This document shows, in pieces, positions 1 through 8,918 of a stretch of DNA of 64,000 bases. Origin of the DNA: Kitagawia praeruptora. Its lineage: Eukaryota; Streptophyta; Magnoliopsida; Apiales; Apiaceae. The translations under genes were made by a program, and so were the position numbers. A model generated the notes under the pieces. It saw only the letters and a program-made list of their open reading frames with translations, did not search any database and was not told the DNA's origin. Every line of letters begins with the position of its first letter. Positions within the stretch are counted from its first letter, which is position 1. Where the stretch lies: contig CM075347.1 in assembly GCA_037693485.1 (NCBI GenBank), forward strand, positions 143,357,501 through 143,421,500, written 5' to 3'.

Positions 1-920
1 CGGGCAACATTAATTTTTCCTTTTTCTAAAAACATTATGAGTAATTTTATTTAGTAAAATAACATAATTGAATTATAATTACTATAATATAATCAAGCAC
101 CTTTTTCATCAAAAACATGTTTTTTCTTAATTTTTTCTAACTAAGACCTCTCTTTTTCTAATTAAGTAACGATAAAATTAAATAATAATTTTATAAATAA
201 TTATAATTAACCGATTATCTTTTTCAACTAAAATTTATCATCTTTTCAATATTTTCTAACTAAAATGTCACTTTTACTAAAAATATCAAGGATAACATTT
301 ATATAATTATTATCAACTCACCTCATTTAAAAATCTAAACCTCCAAAATTCATATTTAAAAAAAAGTAAATCAAATTAATAAAAAATCATATAATATTAA
401 AATAAATTCGTGCATAAAAAATATTAGTAAATAATATTATTATAAAAAAATAATTGTATCAAAAACAAGGCCTCAAATCTGGTATTGAGGCTGGGTCCGA
501 AATTTATAATGCGAAATAACCTTATTCTAAAAATATAAAAATTACAAAAAAAGAGAATAAAATATTCTATGCTACACAAAAGTCACATAACAAGTATGGG
601 ATAATTTTCGAATTTAATAAAAATCATAATGCTATTAAATGCTTTAAAAATAAACGAAAACATAGTAAAATGAACTAAAAAAATATTTTAATACAATAAA
701 TTACACGTAAAAGGAGTATTTCCTTTTTTTAAGCCTATTTAGGTTAAAAATCACCACAAAGAAATAATGTTACCCCCGACTAAAATTTAAGAACTAGCTA
801 GTCATATATAATACTTGCAATTTCAATGGTTAGACATCATAGATGTTCATGTAATTGTTCAAATTTGCATGCCTATGTATGGCATATAGGTGTGCACACG
901 GTATGGACTTTATCATTAAA
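1..920. other. AT-rich intergenic DNA, no gene seen
   Basis: Very AT-rich sequence with long A and T runs and no open frame or recognisable motif. Phrases such as 'tttttctaacta' and 'actaaaat' recur here and again near 46380-46560, so it may be old dispersed repeat. Nothing else can be supported. Confidence 0.6.
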
Positions 921-1020
921 AGATGGATCGTTCACCAAGTATTACATATTGGTGTAATATGTGTATTTTGTTGTTAGACTCGTAGAAGTAGTTGTAAATA
1001 TTCTTTCACAACTCATTTCT
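921..1020 (+). repeat. Direct repeat copy 1 (partner near 3551-3650)
   Basis: About 100 bp containing 'agtattacatattggtgtaa' recurs at about 3551-3650 with small changes, including the shared 'gtagaag' and 'atattctttca' segments. A shorter third piece lies near 3680-3722. The copies bracket the exon-like block 1055-3365, so they may mark an old segmental duplication or the two ends of a duplicated unit. Confidence 0.7.
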
Positions 1021-1054
1021 CTTATGTTTTATGTTTCATGTGGTATAAATTATG

Positions 1055-1250
1055 TGTAGGCACATAATACTTGTACATCATATTTTTTTTATGTATGTTA
1101 ATATGTGAAAGAAATGTAGTTTAATTTATAGCTAGGTAACTAATACCTATCACCTGCAAACATATTATCTCATTACATTATTTTTTCAAAATGATAACTG
1201 ATATTCATACATATTTATTTGGATATGATATGTTGAAGATCCATCAGTTA
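1055..1250 (+). repeat. Duplicated intron/exon-boundary block, copy 1
   Basis: This segment begins 'ggcacataatact', contains 'tagctaggtaactaata', and ends at the exon start 'gaagatccatcag'. It recurs at about 2211-2396 with substitutions and small indels, ending at 'gaagatccacaac'. The duplication carries both intron sequence and a 3' splice-site-like boundary, so a whole exon-intron unit was copied. Confidence 0.75.
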
Positions 1251-1468
1251 ACAATGAATTGGAACTTATGAATGGGTCTAATGAGGCTATAGCTGGACCT
1301 GGACCTGGACCATTTAGTGGTGCTGTTGGGAATGATCAATTCAATGTGTCTCGGCTAGAAAATGAGCTTGATCAAGTAGCAGTTCTAGAAGATGAGCCCA
1401 ATCAAGTAGCAGTTCAAGGAAATCAGCATCCAATCAAGTAGTAGTTCAAGGAAATCCTGCTCAAAATG
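1239..1468 (+). pseudogene. Exon-like island A with repeated NGxNE / QVAVQGN motif
   Basis: A candidate exon preceded by an AG acceptor and ending AATG before a GTACTG donor. The phase-1 reading gives a peptide with 'NNELELMNGSNEA', a Gly-Pro run, 'NDQFNV', and then repeats of 'QVAV' from a minisatellite whose core is 'ccaatcaagtagcagttcaa'. An in-frame TAG occurs near 1439, where one repeat unit is out of register, so this copy is probably dead or mis-modelled. The motif recurs in islands near 1592, 1860 and 2393. I do not recognise the family. Confidence 0.35.
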
Positions 1469-1591
1469 GTACTGTGTAAATTTGTTGTTAGGTTTCACGT
1501 GGCAAGTTCTCATGTGTGTGTGACCATTAGCTTTCAACAACTTTCCTTTTTTTTTTTTGGAATAATAACTAATATTTATGTACAATTTGTG

Positions 1592-1690
1592 ATCCATCAG
1601 TTAATGTTGAGTTGCAATTTTGGAATGGGCTCAATGAAGTTATGGTTGTGATTAATGATGACTTCAATCTGTCTCCTTTTAATGAAAATG
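1592..1690 (+). pseudogene. Exon-like island B
   Basis: An open segment beginning like island A ('atccatcagttaa') and ending AATG before GTACTG. It encodes 'WNGLNEV' followed by 'NDDFNL', the same motif order as island A. The base pair expected to be the AG acceptor reads TG, so the splice site looks lost. Probably a decayed duplicate exon of the same unknown gene. Confidence 0.3.
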
Positions 1691-1859
1691 GTACTGTATA
1701 TATTTTATGTTATGTTCATATGGTATGTATATTTAAAATGATGCATTATATGTTAAGCTCTCCAGCCTCTCATGTATGACCATGAAAGTGAAACTATCTT
1801 TCATTTTTTGAAATAATAACTAATAATAGTTTACAACTTTTTTTTTGTCCCACGTGTAG

Positions 1860-1976
1860 ATTTGGTTAATAATTGGATGCAATTATTGTATGGGCTTGAT
1901 GATCCCTTTGATGGGCAAGATCTAAATAATATTAGGCTAATGGATTTCAATCTTGATGGGCCTGTTTTCGTAAATG
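1860..1976 (+). pseudogene. Exon-like island C, 117 bp, phase-symmetric
   Basis: Between the acceptor 'cacgtgtag' and the donor 'gtatgcac' lie 117 bp (39 codons) open in phase 1. It encodes 'LLYGLDDPFDGQDL' and 'MDFNLDGPVFVNG'. A second copy of the same boundaries occurs at 2669-2755, where the length is still a multiple of three but an in-frame TAG appears early. Symmetric exons of this kind can be duplicated without breaking the downstream frame, which fits the local pattern. Function unknown. Confidence 0.35.
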
Positions 1977-2210
1977 GTATGCACTTGTTTTTAGTGGGAC
2001 ACAATTAAATATATACATGTTATTTCCTATTTAAGATTTTTGTATTTATATAAAAAGTAGTTCATATTTTACGACTAGCTAAATGCTATAAAAATTTAGA
2101 GGAACGCCAATTAAATAAATTTCAGTGGTTTATTTTTCTTTATTTACAGGTGGGGATATTGGGTAAGAGCAAGACCCATTACCGGTTCATGACAATCATC
2201 TGGTTAATGG

Positions 2211-2396
2211 TAGGCACATAATATTTGCACATAATTTTTTTATATGTGTTCTTATGTAGTTATGTAAAAGAAAGGTAATTTAATTTATAGCTAGGTAACT
2301 AATATGTATCACCTGCATGCATATTATCTCATTATTTTATTTTTCCAAAATGATAATTGATATTCATATATATTTATTTGGATATGTTGAAGATCC
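2211..2396 (+). repeat. Duplicated intron/exon-boundary block, copy 2
   Basis: Partner of 1055-1250. It leads into another exon-like island (about 2393-2580) with 'LLNGPNED' and 'NDHFNV', then a three-unit minisatellite of about 36-39 bp built on 'cccaatcaagtagcag'. This island runs into a TAG in the expected frame, so it is probably decayed. Confidence 0.7.
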
Positions 2397-3126
2397 ACAA
2401 CTTTTGAATGGGCCCAATGAGGATATTGCTGCTGGAAATGATCACTTCAATGTTTTTGGGTTAAAAATGAACCCAATCAAGTAGCAGCTCAAAGAAATCA
2501 ACTAGTAGATAAGCCCAATCAAGTAGCAGTTCAAGGAAATCAACTAGAAATTGAGCCCAATCAAGTAGCAGGTCCAAAAACTCTTCTCCTGTTTGACCAT
2601 TATCTTTCTTCCTTTTTTTGTTTTGAAATAATAACAGTTACCAATACTTTTTTTTGTCTCATGTGTAGAAGATATAGTAAATAATGGATAGCTAAGTTTA
2701 GAGGGTCCCCATGATCAGCAAGTTTTAATTGATCTTGAAGTGCTGTTTGCAAATGGTATGCACTTTCTAATTCCTTTTATTGGCATACATTTTATATGTA
2801 GAGAGACATAAATATAATAGAGAAGATGAGCCAATTGTTAGAAGATGATGAGCTAGACTCATATGTTATTCATTCAGTTGGTAGGATCACAAGTAATTGT
2901 AGTATCGGATGATGATGAGCTGGACATGGTTGAAGTACCCTTACCTGGTATGCAATTTTTTTCATATAAGTAAATTTTTTCTTGTCACTAAAATTTGGTT
3001 AATTTTCACCAATTTTTTTATTATAAAAACAAGTTATAAAAAATTAAATGATCATTGGACCTCAACCCTAAGATTTAGTAAAAATTAGAATTTCTCATAA
3101 TTAGATTTTGTTTGAAAATTTTATAG

Positions 3127-3365
3127 GTGAAGATATTGAACAAACTATTACAGAAGTGTATGGTATCAATGCTAATCTCAACCAGCTGCATGAGGAGCGT
3201 GGTGCACTTCTTTTGCAAATCCGAGAAGATTTGACTCCATTTCAAAGAATGTTGAGATGTTTGTTGGAGTGTGTTTTCATTAATAGACTGAGAGCAACAA
3301 TTTATCAGAGGATCGAGTTTATGTGTCAAGCATTGAACACAACTGTCAATCCTCAGTCAGTATAG
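3127..3365 (+). pseudogene. Candidate terminal exon of unknown gene
   Basis: After the acceptor 'aattttatag' a frame stays open for about 79 codons to a TAG at 3363-3365. Joined in phase 1 to an upstream AATG donor it would start Gly-Glu-Asp. The peptide is leucine- and arginine-rich and probably helical, with 'NLNQLHEERGALLLQ' and 'MLRCLLECVF'. This is the most convincing coding-like piece in the left flank. I do not recognise the family. The upstream islands contain stops, so the gene is likely broken or has other exons I cannot place. Confidence 0.4.
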
Positions 3366-3550
3366 AGGAACAATGATTTTTCACTTTGCTGGGATGTTTT
3401 GGAGAACACACTTTACAAATGAATGATGAGGCTTTCATGGAATGGATGGGAAATATTGGTTACAATGAATACACGGCATTCACCTCTGTTTCTGATTAAA
3501 TTATTTTTTAGATTCCTCAACACCTTTTTAACATTTGAATTACTGAAGGG

Positions 3551-3650
3551 TGAGGGATCGTTCTCCAAGTATTACATATTGGTGTAATATGTTTACTTTG
3601 TTGTTAAGACCTGTAGAAGAAGTAAGTTGTAATATTCTTTCATTATTCTT
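3551..3650 (+). repeat. Direct repeat copy 2 (partner 921-1020)
   Basis: Second copy of the 100-bp repeat, with the shared core 'agtattacatattggtgtaa'. It lies about 190 bp downstream of the candidate terminal exon. Confidence 0.7.
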
Positions 3651-3689
3651 ATCTCTATTTAACAGTTACTTTAATTAATATGTTTACTT

Positions 3690-4546
3690 TGTTACGTTGT
3701 TAGACCTGTAGAAGTAGTTGTCATTGTTTTGCCATAGGAACGGACAGTGCATAGCCGTTGTAAATTTTATATTATAACATCTTATTGAGCATTTTTCGGA
3801 CAATATTATAGAAATTCTAATCATCGCTAGGGGCAACAAGGTGCACGCATTAGGGTTTAAAAAGAAAGATATGACATACATTTTATAAGTATAAAAATTT
3901 ATATATGGGTCACACTAGAACCACTCTAAACTGAGAAACTAAGAAATTGTTCTTAAATACCATAATGATGTACTTACAAAAATATAATAAAGACACACTT
4001 GCCATATTTATAATAAACTAAGAATGCTTGATTAAAAGGAATTTTGGAAGCGTATTTCAATAACCCGTATCCCTCTTTTTTCATCTTTTTCACTAGTTAT
4101 AAAAATTCACAAAAAAATATTAATTTTTTTAGTTATAGCAGGGTATGTCATGCAAGGTATTCCTGGGTTGGATAATTATAAGGGCATTTTTCAAAGTCCA
4201 AATCTATCCGTTAAATTAGTTTCAATAGAGTTGAACTCTAGGGCTGATGACTTAGCAGTTCAAGGCAGTAAGAGAAATTCCCATATTCAAGCATGGTGTT
4301 GAAGGCTTGTGTTGTGTTTTGATGGCTTTTGACAGTTTTAGCTCCCCTGGTGCATTCTAAGTAATGGCCAGTGTTTGTAGTCTCTATTCACTGGGCATTG
4401 GCCCCTATATTAATCTTTGATGCTTCTAAAAAAAAAGCTGCTTAACATTAATTGTATTATTTTTTAATTATTAATTAAGATAACTGTACCTAGTCCAAAC
4501 CGATAAAATTTTCAATGTTTCAACTTTAATATTATAACTACCTTAT
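3690..4546. other. AT-rich intergenic DNA, nothing recognised
   Basis: No supported gene. There are short open stretches only, and no repeat structure obvious by eye apart from homopolymer runs. Confidence 0.5.
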
Positions 4547-4567
4547 AACCCGTGCAATGCACGGGTT
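4547..4567. other. Perfect 9-bp hairpin with CCCGTGC/GCACGGG stem
   Basis: The sequence aacccgtgc-aat-gcacgggtt forms perfect 9-bp arms around a 3-base loop. It is GC-rich inside otherwise very AT-rich DNA. Similar 'acccgtgc..gcacgggt' hairpins are familiar at the ends of some plant DNA transposons. I could not find the matching other end here, so no element is called. Confidence 0.6.
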
Positions 4568-4849
4568 TCTTATAATATGTTGTAAATTTTATTTGATATT
4601 AAAATTATATTTTTATATAATCATTATTTTTAATAATTTTTTTAATTTGCTATAATTTAATATACTCATGTTACGGATTATACTAATGTTTCCTTATTAT
4701 AAACAATGTATATGATTTTTAATGTATTTTATTAATAATTGAAAAATATGGTTCGATATTTTCGGGCTATATTTTTCTTGAAAATTATGATGTTATATTT
4801 TTCGGTATATATTAATAATTATAAGATTTGTTTTAAATTAAAAAGGTAA

Positions 4850-4964
4850 CATTAAACTATCTATCAAAATACATTAAAAATATTAATACATTGAAAATAT
4901 TATAATACATTGAAAATATTAATATTAATATTAATACATTGAAAATATTATAATACATTGAAAA
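4850..4964 (+). repeat. AT minisatellite at the copia insertion site
   Basis: An array of about 18-19 bp units with the core 'aatacattgaaaatatta', present in four or more imperfect copies. It continues on the other side of the outer copia element (44343-44420), so the element inserted inside this array. The preceding 'attaaactatctatcaaaa' also recurs near 44495. Confidence 0.75.
4960..4964. repeat. Target-site duplication of outer copia, left copy
   Basis: The five bases before the left LTR read gaaaa. The five after the right LTR (44343-44347) read ggaaa. One mismatch fits an older insertion. Confidence 0.65.
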
Positions 4965-6249
4965 TGTTGAGTATTGAACACAGTAAAAGAATACAAAGGG
5001 GGGGCGGGTAAATGGATTCTTGAACTTTTCTTTGGCTTGAGTCTATGTAGCAGATAAGTGTTTGTGTGTGCAAATATGTAGGTGCGGATAAAGAACAACA
5101 CAAGACAAAATATCACTTTAATCTAATATATTATTAGATAAAGGTTGCTACAATCTGTGAATACAAATGATAGTATTCTCAGCTTCGTTTTTCTCAGAGA
5201 GATATAGCTTACAGTGTATGAAAAACTTGACTCACAAAAGTTTTTGACTAAGGAAGTGAGGCTGTATCCTTATAGAACATGGATACAACCTACTTACTAC
5301 AAACAAGGTAGCTAAACAAATTACTTTGTAGTCTGTCTATCCTTTTTGAGTAAGTGTCCAAACGGTTACATATTTGACTTTGCAAAGCCTGTTCAGATCC
5401 ACTTCTTTAGCCCCTTGTCCCTTCTATATCTCTCCAAGCTTCCTTGTAGGCTTTCCAGAGCACGTTACAGATTGTGGTCTATAAAGTGCATTGGCTTGTT
5501 GCAGGTTTCAGACTTGTACAATTTCTTCAGTATTTTGTCTCCAAGAATGTTTTCGAGAAGTTATTAACTAAGTAAATGATTCGAGAACTTGAATTGACTT
5601 GATCGATAACTCTGAGTTCTCGAACACTGTTATATTGACATATCGAATCACTTCTCGAATAGCTCTTTTCTTCAGGATTCCTTGAGTTGTCGAATAGAAC
5701 ACTTGACTTGTCGAATCCTTGAGATATCGAATAGTTTTCCGAGTCCTTGAGATATCGAATGAAACTTTGACTTGCTGACTCCTTGAGAACTCGAATACCA
5801 CTTTGACTTGTTGACTTCTTGAGTTCTCGAATAGAGCAATAGACATATCGAATCTCTGAGATATCGAACAGTGTATTCAGAGATATCGAATAGTGTCTTG
5901 AGATATCGAATCCCTGACTTCTCGAATGCTGGACTTCTCGAATAGACAAATATACTTCTCGAATTGGTACTTAGGCAAATTCTTCATTTCTTCAAATCCC
6001 AACTGTGATTATTTGACAGTCTTTATCTTCTTGCTTGAGGCATGAACCTTGGAACTTCTTTCAAGCATTATTCTTGACTATATAAGTACAGTTACACAAC
6101 TAGGATTTGATGCCTACTACAAGTACAGAAGAAATAGAAACTCTACAACTAGAGGTTCCCTCAGTTAAGAGGTCATGTAAGTAATGCAAAGCATTACAAA
6201 CAATTAGGCTTGTTATTAGATGTATACAGGCATGCCTCTGTGACTAATA
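4965..6249 (-). repeat. Left (3') LTR of outer copia element
   Basis: It starts TGTTGAGTATTGAACAC and ends ..GACTAATA, where the partner LTR ends ..GACTAACA, so the terminal CA is mutated here. It is 1,285 bp against 1,296 bp in the right LTR. Differences from the right LTR include a missing 'agttcct' and a missing 'gagatatcgaat' unit. The segment 5552-5963 is a dense array of TCGAA-centred motifs. Confidence 0.93.
5552..5963. promoter_or_regulatory. Array of TTCTCGAA/TTCGAGAA motifs in LTR (HSE-like core)
   Basis: Exact TTCTCGAA or its reverse complement TTCGAGAA starts at 5552, 5580, 5617, 5652, 5824, 5919, 5935 and 5956. Related 'gatatcgaat' and 'ttgtcgaat' units lie between them. TTCnnGAA is the core of the heat-shock element pattern (alternating nTTCn/nGAAn). 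Perfect three-unit elements were not seen, so heat response is an inference. The same array is present in the other LTR and in the spacer 36587-36970. Confidence 0.6.
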
Positions 6250-6262
6250 ATCTCCCCCAAAT
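6250..6262 (-). other. Polypurine tract of outer copia element
   Basis: On the minus strand the sequence reads TTTGGGGGAGAT directly against the 3' LTR. This is the expected place for the plus-strand primer of reverse transcription, and it fixes the element direction as minus. Confidence 0.85.
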
Positions 6263-6398
6263 TGTGAGTGAGACCCTTAGTCACAATTTCATGTCTGATA
6301 ACAAGCCTAACATACATAAAGATAAAACTTTAAAGTACAGGTATGAATTTTGATTGAAGAAAATACATAGAAGTATTCTTACAAGTTATGAGGAACTA

Positions 6399-7612
6399 CT
6401 AGCCATATCCTTTTGGATTCATCTCTTGAGCTTTGGCTTGCAGGTTCTCATTTTTCATCTTATCTTCAGCTTCTTTAGCTTTCTTCTTTGCATTTTCTTC
6501 CATGGCAAGAATAATGTCTTCCATTGCAGTGAGTTCTTCAATTAGAGGGGAGCCTGATAAATCCTTAAGTACTTCATTCAGCTGTTTCTCAGAATAGGAA
6601 CTGATGTAGTCCATTCTAATCTTTACATTTATACCATATTTTTTGTACTCAATGATGTAAGGATTAAACTTGACTTGAATCTTCTTCTCTTCTTGAGGTG
6701 GCAAAACAGTTGCAAAAGCCATTGAATCAGATTTTGGTAGGTCATTACTAACAGTATTCACCCTAGAATCAGAGTCTTGTGTTGTGGTGAGGTTACTGCT
6801 AGCAATGCCTAAGGCTTGCTGTTTTCCAATCTTCCTCTCATAGACTTTGCCTTGGTCATCATCATCCTTCTTGTTCTTGTTATCTTTCTTCTTCTTCTCA
6901 TCTTTATCACCCTTATCATTCGTGTGATGACTTCTCCTTCCATCACTCTTGTCATCATCTTTGTCATCCTTATACCTCCTAGGCCTGGCAATTTCTGGAA
7001 TTACACCAGTTGTTTAATGTCATCAATTCTGGTGCCAGCCTGATAAACAATTGTCCATGGTTTCTGAAACACTTCTGGGAGCCTAGAAGGTTGGCCATTC
7101 CTCATGTCATCATATAGACTTTTATTGTTCTCATTTGTATCCTTTTTCTCAATCAGCCTGATCAATGCATCTATCTCTGAGTATTTTAATGCTTGTAGAG
7201 TGTTGTAGGTTAGATGCCAGATACTGGATTTTGCAACCATCATCACTTCCTTGCACCATAGGCCATTGACTTTCCTAGGTATCACAGTGAAGTAGTTAAT
7301 CTGATCCCTCAGCCTCCTTAGATATATTTGAGTGTCATCAGCCTGTTCCCTTGAGACTTTCAGAAACTTCAAGAATGCATCATCATGATAGACATTAGAG
7401 TTTGCAACTTCTTGTAGCTTGGCCTCAGTAACCACCTTTACTTCTACAGGTTTAATACTTTCAACTTTGGAGGATGGAGGTTTGTCAGATGGCATACTCC
7501 CTGCAACCACTGTGGTAGTTATGGATTGTTTCTGGCCACTTGGAGTGATGACATGCACAATTGGTAGAGTGACAACTGGCAATGAGGTAGGAGGCTCATC
7601 AACTTTGGATTT
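6399..7612 (-). pseudogene. Extra ORF of outer copia element, C-terminal part
   Basis: This continues the long extra ORF interrupted by the gypsy insertion. Reading down the minus strand there is a Pro/Val-rich segment, a region with 'FLKFLKVSREQADD' and 'LRRLRDQINYFTVIP', then 'QKPWTIVYQAG'. A stop follows at about 7001-7003. One frame over, the coding continues as a Lys/Asp-rich stretch ('KDEKKKKDNKNKKDDDDQ', about 6820-6960) into a helical, charged tail that ends at 6399. So a single frameshift sits near 7005. There is no signal peptide or clear membrane helix, so calling it envelope is not supported. Function unknown. Confidence 0.7.
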
Positions 7613-8146
7613 TCCTTCCATAAGACTTTCCAAGTTGGATTTCTGCGGCTGAGCTTGCTGAAAACCAGGAGGCTGAGAAAAATTATTTTGTGAAGATTGA
7701 GCTTGACCCTGATTGTTCCTGTAAGAGAAATTTGGATGATCTCTCCAACCTGGATTGTACGTGTTGGAGTAAGGATTATACTGCGGCCTCTGATTCTGAT
7801 TGTAAAGAGCATTAGCTTGCTCAACTGCCACTCCAGAAGGATTGTATTGACAAGCAAGTTTGGTGTGTCCAACAACACCACATATCTCACATGAAGCAAC
7901 AGTAGATGAAGTGCTTCTAGCATCCAATTGCTCAATCTTTTTGACCATAGCCTGCATAGTAGTATTCAACATGGTTAGAGCATCAACATCATACTTACCA
8001 CCTTTCTTAGGATGATTTCGATCACTGTATGGATAATTATCATTAGACGCTATCTCGTCTAACAAAGCTTTCGCATCCTCAGTACTCTTCTTCATAATAG
8101 AACCACCAGAAGAAGCATCAACAAAGTTTCGGAACTCTTGTGTCAA
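7001..8146 (-). CDS. Chimeric ORF: gypsy gag fused in frame to copia extra ORF
   Basis: An open frame of 381 codons crosses the breakpoint at 7613. Its first part is Athila-type gag with the zinc knuckle 'CEICGVVGHTKLAC'. Its second part is the copia extra ORF, starting at 'KSKVDEPP'. The frame is kept across the join. Upstream, the same gag frame is cut by a TAA at 8162-8164, where the other copy has CAA, so translation from the natural gag start would stop early. Whether the fusion is ever expressed is unknown; it most likely arose by chance. Confidence 0.75.
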   Translation of the reverse strand: MTQEFRNFVDASSGGSIMKKSTEDAKALLDEIASNDNYPYSDRNHPKKGGKYDVDALTMLNTTMQAMVKKIEQLDARSTSSTVASCEICGVVGHTKLACQYNPSGVAVEQANALYNQNQRPQYNPYSNTYNPGWRDHPNFSYRNNQGQAQSSQNNFSQPPGFQQAQPQKSNLESLMEGKSKVDEPPTSLPVVTLPIVHVITPSGQKQSITTTVVAGSMPSDKPPSSKVESIKPVEVKVVTEAKLQEVANSNVYHDDAFLKFLKVSREQADDTQIYLRRLRDQINYFTVIPRKVNGLWCKEVMMVAKSSIWHLTYNTLQALKYSEIDALIRLIEKKDTNENNKSLYDDMRNGQPSRLPEVFQKPWTIVYQAGTRIDDIKQLV

Positions 8147-8161
8147 CCCATTATAGAATGT

Positions 8162-8782
8162 TTAAATCAACAACCAGTCAGGAATTCCATGGTGAGGGCA
8201 TTGTCTCTGAAGTCGCTTAAATTTTCTCCAAGCATCATGAAGTGACTCGTCATCATCTTGACGAAAATTAGAGATCTCATTCCGGAGCTTAGAGGTCTTC
8301 TTCTGACTGAAGAATTTAAGTAGAAAAGCCTTCGCAAGACTATCCCAAGTAGTGAATGTATTTGGTCCTTCATCTTTCAACCAATCTTTTGCTGTATCTC
8401 GAAGAGAGAATGGAAATAAACGCAGCTTTATAGCATCATCACTAACATTGGTCAGCTTTATTGTATCACACTTTTCAAGAAAACTCTCAAGATGATCAAC
8501 AGGATTTTCAGTGGACAATCCTGCGAAAGAATCATTGGAGATGAATTGGATGAACTGAGGCTTGAGCTCAAAGTGTGTAGCTGTGACTGCTGGTCTGACA
8601 ATGCTGGAGAGTACGCCTGTAGCATCTGGCATACCATGCTCCCTGAGAGCTTTAGCTGTTGTATCAGTCATAATTTCCTTATCCTTGTTTTTCCTTCGCT
8701 TGCCTGCTTGCCTTCTTGCTGTAGCTTCAATTTCAGGATCAATTTCAATTAAGTTTTCAATACCTGAACTTCGAGTGTGCAT
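8162..8782 (-). pseudogene. Gypsy gag N-terminal fragment (partial copy)
   Basis: It starts with ATG at 8782 ('MHTRSSGIENLIEID') and covers the retrotransposon gag domain, with 'DHLESFLEKCDTIK' and 'WRKFKRLQRQCPHHG'. It terminates at a TAA after 'PDWLLI', about residue 206. In the intact copy at 31851 the same place reads CAA. The change is ATCCAA to ATTTAA, i.e. two adjacent C-to-T changes on the coding strand. After the stop the frame continues into the chimeric ORF. Confidence 0.85.
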
Positions 8783-8895
8783 GCAACAAGAGAACTAGAA
8801 ACGATGATTAATTAACAAGGGAATAATAGCCGAAGCAACACAACTAAAATACTTAGCTAAATCAATTAAAAATTAACTAATCTAACACTGCTTTG

Positions 8896-8913
8896 TCCCC
8901 GGCAGCGGCGCCA
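8896..8913 (-). other. tRNA-Asp-type primer binding site, extra copy
   Basis: On the minus strand it reads TGGCGCCGCTGCCGGGGA, which matches the usual plant Athila/Tat site for tRNA-Asp with one difference (GCT where GTT is common). Here it sits beyond the 3' LTR and belongs to the truncated tandem unit. Confidence 0.85.
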
Positions 8914-8918
8914 AAAAT

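Larger units (their letters stand above)
7613..8918 (-). mobile_element. Truncated second copy of gypsy leader and 5' gag
   Basis: It matches 30682-31987 at a constant offset of 23,069 bp. It lies on the wrong side of the 3' LTR (8919-10547), so it is a partial extra unit in tandem with the full gypsy element. It includes its own primer-site sequence (8896-8913) and gag to about residue 390. Visible differences are few: one Ala/Val-type change giving TTAKAL against TIAKAL, and a two-base change creating a stop. The breakpoint with copia shows AAGG microhomology. Confidence 0.9.

Noticed and set aside
5527..5949. 140-codon serine/arginine-rich ORF in the copia LTR
   Set aside because: It is a translation of the short TCGAA motif array; the periodic SIS/REL pattern follows from the DNA repeat.
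5530..5960. CRISPR-like array of short repeats in the LTR
   Set aside because: Repeats are irregular in length and spacing, both orientations occur, spacers are not unique, and the DNA is a plant retrotransposon.
7419..7652. Plus-strand ORF opposite the extra ORF
   Set aside because: Shadow of the minus-strand coding frame; no motif.
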